Assembly (NCBI GenBank): GCA_009780875.1
Contig: WQZE01000001.1
Coordinates: 1-26,652, forward strand
From: Bacillota bacterium
GTDB taxonomy: Bacteria > Bacillota > Clostridia > Christensenellales > Pumilibacteraceae
DNA length: 26,652 bases
Direction of reading: 5' to 3'
Numbering within the stretch: the stretch's first letter is position 1; each line of letters opens with the position of its first letter. Below are positions 6,833-14,800 of the stretch, one piece after another. Under the pieces are notes generated by a model. The model did no database searches and was not told where the DNA came from. It was given only the letters and a program-made list of their open reading frames with translations. The translations under genes and the position numbers were made by a program.

Positions 6833-8552
6833 CAATAAAAGCCAAAGCTGCAATATTCGCACTTGATATGAGTTTTTGATTGGGTGAAAAGGATAGACTT
6901 ATTGATACCGTATTTATTCCTGGCACAAGGGTACTATTTTTTTCTTTTAGGAGAGTTAAAAAAGATTCTACTACAGAATTTGGCTCAGTTAGGTGTTGAT
7001 CGCATTCAGTCGTTTGCATCAAATCACAAGGAGTTTTATCTTTAATTGCAACGGTCTCGGCCGGCTTATTAGGAGTTGGCGTAGGCTTGCTCTTTGTCGC
7101 TTCTTCTTTCATAGCCTCGGTGGACGGCGTGGTCACGATTTGATTTTTTTCCTTTGAGATTCCTTTTATTAAACGCTTATATAGGTATTTTCCATACCCA
7201 ATTACTGTTACTATCGTTACAAGTTGATTTGCAGCTTCCAAAATTTTGGAAATATTGGGTGTAATTACATTCACAAGGATTTCCACAAGTGAGTTATGGC
7301 TAATTTGCAAATAAAATTTATTTTCATTTCCTTGGGTCAATTCGCTAAGTGTTTTGTCTATTTTTTGTTGCAATTGCAATACCTTTTCATAGTGTTTGGA
7401 AGAATCAATATTGGTTTTTATCACCATCTCTAATTGATTGGTGTACAATGGTCTATACAATAAAATATCTTTTATTTCACCAAAATGAATTCTCCATTTA
7501 TTCCGCTCTGCAGAGGTTGTTATATATTGCTTGGCACGCATTTCTAGATGTTCTAGGAGTTCCTTTTCTGTGTGTCCATTGGTGCCAAACAAACCAAGAA
7601 TAGCACCCAAATGACAAAGATGTTTAAAAATTCTAAAATTTTTGACCTGTAAACAGGCAAATAATCCCCGTTTGAGGTACTCATAGGCGATTTGCATTTG
7701 TCCGATAGCATAATACAAGTTGCACAATGGAAAATATTCGTTTTCATATTGATTAAAATGTATAATGAAAGATTTCAAAAGTTTTTTATAGTCCGTTGCA
7801 TCCAAGTAGCGATCTACGGGTCGTTCCCTATTTGCTTGTGGTGCATTCTTTTCATCACTACTTTTTTCAACCTCCATTAAGAATTGAATAGACTCTCCAT
7901 TTGCATTTAGGATTTCTTTCATCAGCCCAATGGTATAGGGGATTTGATATGCCGGTAAATATATTTTGTCAAATATATTCTGATTCCATTCCGTAAAATC
8001 CAAATTGAGATGACACATCTGCACCTCGGTGAATTTGCAAGAATGAAACTTGGTTCCATCCAATGTATTGTGTTCAAATTGACAGTTTTTAAACTCGCAT
8101 TCTTCAAAAAGCGTTTGACTAATGGTGCTTCTATGGAATGAGACATTATAAAATTTTGTTCTAAGAAAATTACATTGACTAAAATTATTCCCTTCAATTC
8201 TCTCGGCAAGGTCATCAAATCCAATCGCACAATCCACAAAATCACAACTTTGAAAATTAGTACCTTTCAGGTAGCAATTGTGAAATTCAACCTTCTGAAA
8301 GTGCGAGCCCGTCAGTGCAGAACAATCAAAAACGCTTTGATTGAATCTCATATCCATTAGTTGTGATCGTTTTAAGTTGAGGTTGATGTATTGATTTTTT
8401 TCGTGGTCTACCCAATTCTTACTCTTATTGTAACGGGTCACAGGATTTCCAAATACGGACAACTCTTGGTTGGAAACCTCTAAATCTACGCTAGTGTATT
8501 TAGGTATGCCTGCTTTTTTGCCCGTTGCTTCTAGCCACTTCCTATCATCCAT
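6816..8552 (-). CDS. Pentapeptide-repeat protein with helical and C-terminal extension
   Basis: 578 residues. About residues 55-190 are pentapeptide repeats (A/C-x-F/L-x-x pattern, for example FHNCYLKGTNFQSCDF and FEECEFKNCQF), which fold as a right-handed quadrilateral beta-helix. A helical part follows (about 240-420) with TPR-like features (YYAIGQMQIAYEYLKRGLFACL). Then come a hydrophobic stretch (about 450-470), a Lys/Pro/Thr-rich low-complexity linker and a beta-like C-terminal ~50 residues. Function unknown; some pentapeptide proteins protect DNA gyrase, others are scaffolds or effectors. The start ATG (8552) lies in the right inverted repeat; TTG 8561 is an in-frame alternative. Its 3' end overlaps the convergent ATP-grasp/radical-SAM gene by 17 bases. 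I see no promoter upstream in the present orientation. Confidence 0.82.
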   Translation of the reverse strand: MDDRKWLEATGKKAGIPKYTSVDLEVSNQELSVFGNPVTRYNKSKNWVDHEKNQYINLNLKRSQLMDMRFNQSVFDCSALTGSHFQKVEFHNCYLKGTNFQSCDFVDCAIGFDDLAERIEGNNFSQCNFLRTKFYNVSFHRSTISQTLFEECEFKNCQFEHNTLDGTKFHSCKFTEVQMCHLNLDFTEWNQNIFDKIYLPAYQIPYTIGLMKEILNANGESIQFLMEVEKSSDEKNAPQANRERPVDRYLDATDYKKLLKSFIIHFNQYENEYFPLCNLYYAIGQMQIAYEYLKRGLFACLQVKNFRIFKHLCHLGAILGLFGTNGHTEKELLEHLEMRAKQYITTSAERNKWRIHFGEIKDILLYRPLYTNQLEMVIKTNIDSSKHYEKVLQLQQKIDKTLSELTQGNENKFYLQISHNSLVEILVNVITPNISKILEAANQLVTIVTVIGYGKYLYKRLIKGISKEKNQIVTTPSTEAMKEEATKSKPTPTPNKPAETVAIKDKTPCDLMQTTECDQHLTEPNSVVESFLTLLKEKNSTLVPGINTVSISLSFSPNQKLISSANIAALAFIVIPQS

Positions 8553-8579
8553 AATATACAATTATCCTTTGTTGTGTAC
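8549..8579 (-). repeat. Right 31-bp inverted repeat
   Basis: Reverse complement is identical to 4021-4051, including the AAGGA motif, TTG and ATG of the pentapeptide-repeat gene. Outside it, 8580-8626 carries no minus-strand promoter I can recognise, and the promoter beginning at 8627 reads away from the module. Confidence 0.93.
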
Positions 8580-8626
8580 AGTGTGCGATTTTTTATAAAT
8601 TTGGTTGTTCTTGTCTTTTGGTTTGG

Positions 8627-8655
8627 TTGCACTTTTTTTTTATTTGTGGTATAAT
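8627..8655 (+). promoter_or_regulatory. Promoter of the P-type ATPase gene cluster
   Basis: TTGCAC (8627-8632), 17-base spacer, extended -10 TGG-TATAAT (8650-8655). Transcription would begin near 8662. It reads rightward, away from the inverted-repeat module. Confidence 0.8.
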
Positions 8656-8704
8656 TATGGGAGAGTATTTTGATTTTGTGTTGTTGGGGAGGTGGAGTTT
8701 TGGG

Positions 8705-8758
8705 ATGGGGAGTGGGGCACAAAGTTTGGGGGTGGATTTTGGATATTGGGCAGAATGA
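8705..8758 (+). CDS. Possible 17-residue leader ORF before the ATPase gene
   Basis: ATG 8705 follows GGGGAGGTGGAG (8686-8697) at a usable spacing and encodes MGSGAQSLGVDFGYWAE, then TGA. It is in a different frame from the ATPase and ends 10 bases before the proposed ATPase ATG at 8769. It could couple or regulate ATPase translation. The strong Shine-Dalgarno is the only support, and chance is possible. Confidence 0.3.
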   Translation: MGSGAQSLGVDFGYWAE

Positions 8759-8768
8759 TATTAGTTTG

Positions 8769-11294
8769 ATGGAGCCGCAGGCGTTGGAGGGCAACATTAT
8801 TACGGTTGAGCAGATGCAAAAGGCTCGGCAGAGAAAACGCAAGGGTCCCAAGTTGACGCAGGCGGATATGTCGCAGGCGGAGCGGTATGTTGTGGAGTAC
8901 AAGGATGGGTTGAGTACGGAGCAGGTTGCCAAACGCAATGAGGATGGATATATCAACTTTGCGAGTGACACGGGGGGCAAGACCTATGGGCGGATTTTGT
9001 TCAACAACCTTGTGACCTTTTTTAACTTTTTGACATTTGGTGTCGCTATCGCTTTGATAATAGCGGGGGCTGGTTTTGCACAAATGTTTTTTATGGTCAT
9101 TATTTTGGTCAACTTGGCGATTGGTATTTGGCAAGAGTTCAAAGCCAAGGCGGCGGTCGCCAAGTTGACGCTTGTGTCGGCACCTACGGCGATGGTGGTG
9201 CGGAATGGGAGCAAGGTGTCTATTCCCATCTCAGAGGTCGTGCTGGACGATATCATTTATTTGGAGCAAGGCAAACAAATCCCCTCGGATGCAAGGGTGA
9301 TACACGGGGAGTTGGAGGTCAACGAGAGTATGTTGACGGGCGAAAGTGTACCCATTGCCAAAAAGAATGGTAGTACGATTTTGGGCGGTAGTTTTGTGAC
9401 AGCGGGCAAATGCTATGCACGGGTGGAACGAGTGGGCAGTGCCAACTATGTACAGACTTTGTCCTCACACGCCAAAAGATATGTCAAGCCCAAAAGTGAG
9501 ATTCAAGACAGTGTGCGTCGCATCATCAAAGTGGTGTCCATCATTTTGGTGCCCATCTCTACTGTGTTGATTGTGTATAGTTTTCTCAACAACGGCAGTT
9601 GGCAAGCCACTATTTTTAGTGTTTCTGGGTCCATTATCGGAATGATACCCGCCGGAATGTTTTTGTTGACCTCTTTGGCTTTGTTTGTGGGGCAAGCAAG
9701 GCTGGCACGCAAGAATGTCTTGGTGCAAGATTTGTATTGCATAGAGATGCTTGCAAGGGTCAATATTTTGTGTCTTGACAAAACGGGAACCATCACGGAT
9801 GGTACGATGCAGGTCAATGAAGTTGTGGAGGTCGGCACACCCAAAGAGGGTGCAAAGGTTGCAGAACTTGTGTCCGCCATCATCACAGCGACGGGCGACA
9901 ATAACCAAACCGCTTTGGCACTCGCCAACAAGTTTGGATATGCAACCAAAGACAACCCACACAAACCCAAAAAGGTGTTGCCTTTTAGCAGCACTCGCAA
10001 AATGAGTGCGGTGGAGTTTGAGGGGCAAGGCACCTACTTTTTGGGAGCACCCGAGTTTGTGTTGCAAGATATGGGATCCAAGGTGGAAGAAATTGTCAAT
10101 GATAGAGCCAAACAGGGTTTGCGTGTAATGTGTCTTGCACACAGTATGGGCGAAATAAAGGAAGAGAAACTGCCCGGCACACGGCGTGCACTTGCACTCA
10201 TTGCCATTGAGGACCATATCCGAGAAGATGCAATCACCACCATCAAGCATTTTAGGGAGAATGGAGTCAAAGTCAAGGTCATCTCAGGAGACAATCCTTT
10301 GACCGTGAGTGAGGTCGCCAAAAGAGTGGGCATTGACAAAGCGGACTTGTGGGTATCCTTGGACGGGTTTGATGAGAGCCAGGTCATCTCGGTTGCTGAC
10401 AAGTACACCGTGTTTGGGCGTGTGACACCCGAACAAAAACAATGGCTTGTCAAGGCGATGAAATTGGATCGCAACAATACCGTGGCGATGACGGGCGACG
10501 GGGTCAATGATATCTTGGCAATGAAAGAGTCGGATTGTGCCATCTCGGTGGCAAGTGGCTCTGAGGCTGCAAGGAATGTGTCCCACTTGGTTTTGATGGA
10601 TAGCAATTTTAATTCTATGCCAAGTGTGGTGCAAGAGGGCAGGCGAGTCATCAACAATATTGAAAAATCTTCGGCACTGTTTTTGATGAAGACTTTGATG
10701 ACCATCTTGTTGACCGCCTTGGTGCTTATCAACATTGTGTTGCCTCCTGAGATTATTGGATGGATGCGTGAGTATCCGTTGCAGACAAACAACTTGTTGA
10801 TGTTTGAACTTTTTGTGGTGGGCGTGCCGAGTATGTTCTTGGCGTTGCAATCCAACAAGGAAATCATCAAAGGCAAATTTTTGTACAATGTATTGTCGCA
10901 AAGCGTGCCGGGCGGACTTGCCTTGTTTGCCAATATTGTGGCACTCTATATATTTAGACACAGACTTGGACTGGAAAGTGATCAACAAATCCTCAGTATG
11001 ATTGTCATCTCTATGATTTTTACGGGACTTATGGTGTTGATTAGGATTGCTAGCAAGCCCTCCTTTAATACTTTTAGGGTGGTGCTCGTGGTGGTGGTCT
11101 TTGGACTCACGAGTGCGAGCGTGTTTGCTTTGGGTCCCATCTTTGGCATAGACTACAAGCCAGCATTTTTGGCGAGCAAGGATGACCCCAATGTCCTCAA
11201 TATGACACAGACTTTATTTTTGTTTACGACCACGCTTTTGGCGTATGGAGTGGTGGGTGTGCTTACCACGGCTCTTAGCAAAGTGAAACTTTGA
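8769..11294 (+). CDS. Cation-transporting P-type ATPase, CtpE-like
   Basis: A membrane pump that hydrolyses ATP through a phospho-aspartate. From ATG 8769 it is 841 residues. It has the actuator motif TGES (190-193), the phosphorylation site DKTGTIT (D337) preceded by the CtpE-like membrane segment IPAGMFLLTSLALFVG, an ATP-binding domain, and the hinge TGDGVND (575-581). Six C-terminal hydrophobic helices follow. There is no N-terminal heavy-metal CXXC domain. The IPAG in place of the P-E-GLP motif resembles the CtpE group, linked to calcium uptake in mycobacteria; the ion here is not proven. The start is uncertain: the frame opens at TTG 8670, and ATGs at 8769, 8814 and 8868 are possible, none with a strong Shine-Dalgarno. 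It heads a + strand run with the reductase and SIS genes. Confidence 0.9.
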   Translation: MEPQALEGNIITVEQMQKARQRKRKGPKLTQADMSQAERYVVEYKDGLSTEQVAKRNEDGYINFASDTGGKTYGRILFNNLVTFFNFLTFGVAIALIIAGAGFAQMFFMVIILVNLAIGIWQEFKAKAAVAKLTLVSAPTAMVVRNGSKVSIPISEVVLDDIIYLEQGKQIPSDARVIHGELEVNESMLTGESVPIAKKNGSTILGGSFVTAGKCYARVERVGSANYVQTLSSHAKRYVKPKSEIQDSVRRIIKVVSIILVPISTVLIVYSFLNNGSWQATIFSVSGSIIGMIPAGMFLLTSLALFVGQARLARKNVLVQDLYCIEMLARVNILCLDKTGTITDGTMQVNEVVEVGTPKEGAKVAELVSAIITATGDNNQTALALANKFGYATKDNPHKPKKVLPFSSTRKMSAVEFEGQGTYFLGAPEFVLQDMGSKVEEIVNDRAKQGLRVMCLAHSMGEIKEEKLPGTRRALALIAIEDHIREDAITTIKHFRENGVKVKVISGDNPLTVSEVAKRVGIDKADLWVSLDGFDESQVISVADKYTVFGRVTPEQKQWLVKAMKLDRNNTVAMTGDGVNDILAMKESDCAISVASGSEAARNVSHLVLMDSNFNSMPSVVQEGRRVINNIEKSSALFLMKTLMTILLTALVLINIVLPPEIIGWMREYPLQTNNLLMFELFVVGVPSMFLALQSNKEIIKGKFLYNVLSQSVPGGLALFANIVALYIFRHRLGLESDQQILSMIVISMIFTGLMVLIRIASKPSFNTFRVVLVVVVFGLTSASVFALGPIFGIDYKPAFLASKDDPNVLNMTQTLFLFTTTLLAYGVVGVLTTALSKVKL

Positions 11295-11316
11295 GCACGA
11301 AATTTTGGAGAAAAAG

Positions 11317-11979
11317 ATGAAAACATTGATAATCAATGCACAGCCAGATTTTGGCAATCCTATGCATTTTACCAACAAAATGCAAGAAAAATTTGCAAGT
11401 TTGTTTGGGGGCAAGTTTGACAAAAGTCAATTGACCGTCCTCAACTTGTATGATACAAAAATCCCGCAGATTGACAGCGAGCAATTGCTCAGTGTGTGGA
11501 AAAAACAACAGACAGGGGAGGCGTTGACGAGTGCCGAAAAAACGATTGAAAAGCAACACACTCATTTGTTGGAGCAGTTTTTGGAGCATCACCGTGTGGT
11601 CATTGTGATGCCACTACACAACTTTAATATCACGGCAAGAATGAAAGATTATATAGACAATTTGATGATTGCTAGAAAAACATTTAGGTACACAGGACAA
11701 GCAGACAAGGACGGCAAAGTGTCCGCAGGGCTGTTGACAGATGACCGCAAAGCCTTGCTTTTGTATTCTAGTGGTTCCGTTTTTACCAAAGACGATTTTT
11801 ACAAGGACTTGGATTTTGCACCCAAATATTTGCGTACAATGTTAGTAGAGATGATGGGATTTGACAATATGGACATTGTGAGAGTGGAGGGGACCTCACG
11901 GTCCGGGGCAGACAAAGAGGCAATGCTTGCAAAGGCGATGGAGGCGTTGTCCACGGCTTTTGAAAAAATGTATGGTTAG
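11317..11979 (+). CDS. FMN-dependent NADH-azoreductase / NAD(P)H oxidoreductase family
   Basis: A flavodoxin-like fold reductase of 220 residues, the normal length for AzoR-type proteins. The N-terminal KTLIINAQPDFGNP matches the phosphate-binding loop for FMN. PLHNFNITARMKDYIDNL and FRYTGQ correspond to the conserved AzoR region (P-M-YNF-IP-x-LK-x-YFD and TFRYT) that stacks on the flavin and forms the substrate pocket. It transfers two electrons from NAD(P)H to quinones or azo compounds. ATG 11317 has TTGGAGAAAAAG just before it, a good Shine-Dalgarno; the TTG at 11305 is less likely. It lies 22 bases after the ATPase stop, so it is probably in the same transcript. Confidence 0.88.
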   Translation: MKTLIINAQPDFGNPMHFTNKMQEKFASLFGGKFDKSQLTVLNLYDTKIPQIDSEQLLSVWKKQQTGEALTSAEKTIEKQHTHLLEQFLEHHRVVIVMPLHNFNITARMKDYIDNLMIARKTFRYTGQADKDGKVSAGLLTDDRKALLLYSSGSVFTKDDFYKDLDFAPKYLRTMLVEMMGFDNMDIVRVEGTSRSGADKEAMLAKAMEALSTAFEKMYG

Positions 11980-12007
11980 GCTCATAGAGAATGAGTAGAG
12001 GGGTAAT

Positions 12008-13039
12008 ATGAAATATCAAGATACGATAATGTTTAGAGAGATTGGCGAGCAACCGACCGTGTTGGAGGGACTTGTCAAAACAAATCACGAGGTGCTTGCC
12101 AAAATTGCTGAGCGGGTCAAAAAGGGCGAGATTGACAATATCAGCATTGGGGCACGAGGGAGCAGCCTGCACGCTAGTATGTATTTTGCTCATCTTGTGG
12201 AGATATTCACCACGCTTCCGGTCAAATTTTTGTCGCCTAGTGTTTTTACGAGTTATGGCGGCAAACTTGAAATCAAGAGGAGTCTTGTGATTGGGGTGTC
12301 CCAATCGGGCAAAGCCGCCGATGTCTTGGAGTGCTTGCGACACGCCAAAAAAGATGGCAGTATTACGGTGGCGGTCACCAATCATTTGGACAGCCCGCTT
12401 GCCAAAGAGGCGGATTATCATTTGTATCTCAACGCACAAAAAGAGGTCAGCGTGGCGGCGACCAAGACGGTGACCGCACAAATGTATGTGCTCTTGCTGT
12501 TGGCACAATCCCTTTGTGCAGACCCACTGCTCATCAACGCACCGCAAATGATTGTGAGCGGTATCCAGAGCGTGCTCAAAAATGCGGGCAATATTGCGGA
12601 TTATGCCAAAAAGTTTGTGGACACCAAAGATATGTTTGTGCTTGCAAGAGGGCTCAACAAATCCGTTGCGTTGGAGAGTGGACTCAAACTATCGGAGACC
12701 ACCTATATCAAGGCATTGGCGTATTCTGTCAGTGATTTTTGGCACGGGCCCTACGCAATGATTGACAAGAATGCGACCGTGATTGCCTATGCGCCCAAAG
12801 GTCAAAGCCAAAAAGATGTATTGGAGATGGTGCAAAAGTGCAAAGGGGACGGTGCAAAAGTGACCGTGATTGGCACCAAAGACTGTACGCCGGACATTGT
12901 GATTCCTGAGGGCACGGACATAGAGACGCCTTTTTACAATTTGGTGACGATGCAAATTTTGGCGTGTGCTTTGTCTACCCACAAAGGTATCTCTGTGGAC
13001 ACACCGAGAGGGCTCAACAAGGTGACCATCACCAAGTAG
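12008..13039 (+). CDS. Double SIS-domain sugar-phosphate isomerase/deaminase-like protein
   Basis: 343 residues with two tandem SIS (sugar isomerase) domains, like the isomerase half of GlmS but without the N-terminal glutaminase domain. Similar stand-alone proteins (AgaS, FrlB, NagB-II types) deaminate or isomerise phosphorylated amino sugars. Domain 1 holds SIGARGSSLHAS (about 47-58) and the phosphate-binding GVSQSGKAADV (about 97-107), with the VSVAATKTVTAQ helix. Domain 2 carries LARGLNKSVALESGLKLSET and FWHGPYAMI, matching the GlmS region that closes over the substrate. ATG 12008 is preceded by GAGTAGAGGGG. It lies 28 bases after the reductase stop. The exact substrate cannot be told from sequence. 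Confidence 0.88.
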   Translation: MKYQDTIMFREIGEQPTVLEGLVKTNHEVLAKIAERVKKGEIDNISIGARGSSLHASMYFAHLVEIFTTLPVKFLSPSVFTSYGGKLEIKRSLVIGVSQSGKAADVLECLRHAKKDGSITVAVTNHLDSPLAKEADYHLYLNAQKEVSVAATKTVTAQMYVLLLLAQSLCADPLLINAPQMIVSGIQSVLKNAGNIADYAKKFVDTKDMFVLARGLNKSVALESGLKLSETTYIKALAYSVSDFWHGPYAMIDKNATVIAYAPKGQSQKDVLEMVQKCKGDGAKVTVIGTKDCTPDIVIPEGTDIETPFYNLVTMQILACALSTHKGISVDTPRGLNKVTITK

Positions 13040-13095
13040 TGCAAAAAATATTTTATTTTGCGAACCAAACCATAGCAATTGCCGCATTTGTATGT

Positions 13096-13134
13096 TATAC
13101 TTGTATTGTGAGCAACCAAAAAATCAATGAGTGA
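13096..13134 (+). promoter_or_regulatory. Extended -10 promoter with an 8-codon leaderless ORF
   Basis: TGT-TATACT (extended -10, hexamer 13096-13101) has no clear -35. Six bases later GTG (13108) opens an 8-codon frame, MSNQKINE, whose TGA (13132-13134) lies inside the left arm of the terminator below. The layout resembles an attenuator leader; that role is inference. Confidence 0.45.
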
Positions 13135-13159
13135 CCTCCAAGAGGTGACTCATTTTTTT
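13126..13159 (+). terminator. Intrinsic terminator between promoter and holin-like gene
   Basis: A 12-bp stem with one G/G mismatch (13127-13138 with 13142-13153), a 3-base loop and a run of seven T. It lies upstream of the holin-like ATG at 13184, so transcripts from the 13096 promoter must pass it. It could also simply end the SIS-domain transcript. Confidence 0.8.
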
Positions 13160-13183
13160 ATCGGGAGCCAAAAGGAGAGAGAT

Positions 13184-13477
13184 ATGGAAATAATGCAAAT
13201 TCTGGGTGTGGCTAGCGTGCCTTTTGTGGTGGCAGTGGTGCACGAACTTTTGAGGGTGTACAAGATGATTGTGGATAAAAAAGTGCCACAGGAAAGCAAA
13301 GAGGCGTTTGTCAAATTGATACCGCTTTTTGCGGGAGTCTTGGGATTGTTGATAGGCGTGGGTGCGTACTTTGTGGGCGTGCTTGGGGACAGTTTGCCAA
13401 AGGCAATTTTGGTAGGGATTGCAAGCGGACTGGGTGCCACAGGGATTGACCAAGTAGCCAAACAATTGGGCAAATAA
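13184..13477 (+). CDS. Holin-like small membrane protein
   Basis: 97 residues with an AAAGGAGAGAG Shine-Dalgarno seven bases before ATG 13184. An N-terminal hydrophobic helix (SVPFVVAVVHELL) is followed by a charged stretch (DKKVPQESKE) and two closely spaced hydrophobic helices (about residues 43-66 and 72-84) with a polar tail. This size and topology match small phage-type holins of Gram-positive bacteria, which make membrane lesions for endolysin release, but there is no endolysin or other phage gene nearby. It may be a domesticated holin or a general small membrane protein. An upstream ATG at 13127 lies in the terminator stem and has no ribosome-binding site. Confidence 0.65.
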   Translation: MEIMQILGVASVPFVVAVVHELLRVYKMIVDKKVPQESKEAFVKLIPLFAGVLGLLIGVGAYFVGVLGDSLPKAILVGIASGLGATGIDQVAKQLGK

Positions 13478-13497
13478 AATACCTCGGCACACGAGCA

Positions 13498-13540
13498 CAA
13501 AAGGGCATACTGCATCAAGCAATATGCTCTTTTGTTTTTT
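13498..13540. terminator. Intrinsic terminator after the holin-like gene
   Basis: A 12-bp stem with one G/T wobble (13498-13509 with 13523-13534), a 13-base loop and six T. It overlaps the last codons of the convergent yyaC gene (stop at 13515). Confidence 0.85.
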
Positions 13541-14057
13541 GAGGAGCCAGTGCGAGTGCAACCACGCTTGCCAAGGCAAAGGCAAGTTTGTTGATGGTTC
13601 CTAGGCGTATGGTGTTGGAGAGCGCATTTTTGCAAAGTTTGTCTGAGATGATGCCCGTCAAAGATAGGTCTCCACAAGCAGGCAATTGCTTGCCATCGAC
13701 CGAGCCTGGGTGAATGGGCCCATAAATAATTTTGCACTTGCCAACTTTTTGTGTGTTTCCAATCATACTATCTATCGCAATTACTAGACTATTTTTGTGA
13801 TTTGTGGTAATATATTGGTAGGTTTCTTTCAAATTGAGTGCGTGCACGGGGTGGTCAAGGTCTCCATAGACAAAGCACGGGGCATCAAAAGCGTGTTTGA
13901 GATAGTGACCACACATAGGGCCCAGACTGTCTCCCACAAGTTTGTCGCTCCCAATACACAGCACCACAAGGGGGCGTTTGTACAAAAGCAGTCTCAACAG
14001 ATTGCTGGCGGAGTGAGCCAGGGAGGGGTCAAAATAGAATCCTTTTTTGTTGTTCAT
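13515..14057 (-). CDS. yyaC: YyaC family spore protease-like protein (DUF1256)
   Basis: 180 residues with the YyaC/DUF1256 pattern: PLVVLCIGSDKLVGDSLGP near residues 30-48, then FVYGDLDHPVHALNL, then VIAIDSMIGN and PACGDLSLTGII. The fold is related to the HybD/GPR-type peptidases; YyaC is a sporulation-associated protein in Bacillus and Clostridia, and this is the best sign that the host forms endospores or descends from spore formers. ATG 14057 starts the conserved part; the frame also opens at a TTG at 14075. No clear Shine-Dalgarno is visible. It runs divergently from rsmG with 52 bases between the starts. Confidence 0.92.
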   Translation of the reverse strand: MNNKKGFYFDPSLAHSASNLLRLLLYKRPLVVLCIGSDKLVGDSLGPMCGHYLKHAFDAPCFVYGDLDHPVHALNLKETYQYITTNHKNSLVIAIDSMIGNTQKVGKCKIIYGPIHPGSVDGKQLPACGDLSLTGIISDKLCKNALSNTIRLGTINKLAFALASVVALALAPQKTKEHIA

Positions 14058-14109
14058 ACAAATGAGTGTTGACAAAAAGGCAAAGGGCTATACTAGCAAG
14101 GAGAGATGT

Positions 14110-14787
14110 ATGTATACAGAGACGCTCAAACAATTGGGTGTAACAGAGGAGCAAATGCAAAAGTTTGAAACTTTTTTTGATTTGCTCCTTGCGTACAATG
14201 CACACACCAATTTGACCGCCATTGTGGACAAAGAACAAGTCTTTGTCAAGCACTTTGCGGACAGTCTATTGCCAAGGGCGTTGCTAAGCCAGAATGCAAG
14301 CGTGGTGGATATTGGGTGTGGTGCCGGTTTTCCCTCTCTGCCTCTTGCAATTGTTAGGTCAGACTTGCAGTTTTTGTTGGTGGATAGTGTCGCCAAAAAA
14401 CTCAAATTTGTACAGCAAGTGGTGGATGTGTTGCACCTGCAAAATGTGCAGGTATTGCACAGCCGGGCGGAGGATATCACAAAAAGAGAGCACTTTGACT
14501 TTTGCGTAGCAAGGGCGGTTGCCGGCTTGCCAACGCTAATGGAGTATTGTGTGCCTTTTGTCAAAGTAGGTGGGCAAGTGCTTGCGTACAAGTCCAACGA
14601 GATTGAAGAGGAGTTGGCAGACGCAAACAAAGCAATCACCCTTTTGGGAGGGGTATTGCAAGAGGTGGTGCCACTAGACTTGCCTGGCACAGACATTGTA
14701 CGCAAGATTGTGATTGTGCAAAAGATAAAAAAAACAGAGAGCAAATATCCAAGGAGTGGCAACAAGCCACGAACCAATCCATTGTGA
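14110..14787 (+). CDS. rsmG: 16S rRNA (guanine527-N7)-methyltransferase RsmG
   Basis: Methylates N7 of G527 in 16S rRNA using S-adenosylmethionine. It is 225 residues, typical for the family. The N-terminal helical part contains NLTAI (34-38) and KHFADSL (47-53), both RsmG signatures, followed by the SAM-binding loop VVDIGCGAGFPSLPLAI (about 65-81) and the ARAVAGLPTLMEYC segment. ATG 14110 was chosen because AAGGAGAG (14098-14105) precedes it; the frame opens upstream at 14047. The C-terminal end is basic (TESKYPRSGNKPR), as is common. It lies 13 bases before mfd. Confidence 0.95.
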   Translation: MYTETLKQLGVTEEQMQKFETFFDLLLAYNAHTNLTAIVDKEQVFVKHFADSLLPRALLSQNASVVDIGCGAGFPSLPLAIVRSDLQFLLVDSVAKKLKFVQQVVDVLHLQNVQVLHSRAEDITKREHFDFCVARAVAGLPTLMEYCVPFVKVGGQVLAYKSNEIEEELADANKAITLLGGVLQEVVPLDLPGTDIVRKIVIVQKIKKTESKYPRSGNKPRTNPL

Positions 14788-14800
14788 GTAGGGCAATACC

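Larger units (their letters stand above)
4021..8579. other. Candidate invertible two-state gene module
   Basis: A ~4.56-kb A+T-richer segment bounded by perfect 31-bp inverted repeats. The genes at both ends read inward and both take their ribosome-binding region and start codon from the repeat. The only consensus promoter lies outside the left end. Inversion would exchange the operon 4048-6832 with the gene now at 8552 (minus). There is no transposase, and the flanking bases (GATAA on the left, AGTGT on the right) do not look like a target-site duplication, which argues against simple transposition. No recombinase gene is in view. The boundaries are seen directly; inversion is inference. Confidence 0.55.

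Noticed and set aside
4021..8579. A transposon with terminal inverted repeats
   Set aside because: No transposase gene, no visible target-site duplication, and the repeats carry the start signals of both end genes. It remains the main alternative to an invertible module.
9465..10988. Long minus-strand frames opposite the P-type ATPase
   Set aside because: They are shadows of a gene with clear TGES, DKTGT and TGDGVND motifs on the + strand.
13184..13477. A prophage remnant
   Set aside because: Only the holin-like gene has a phage flavour; the neighbours are housekeeping genes (SIS, yyaC, rsmG, mfd).
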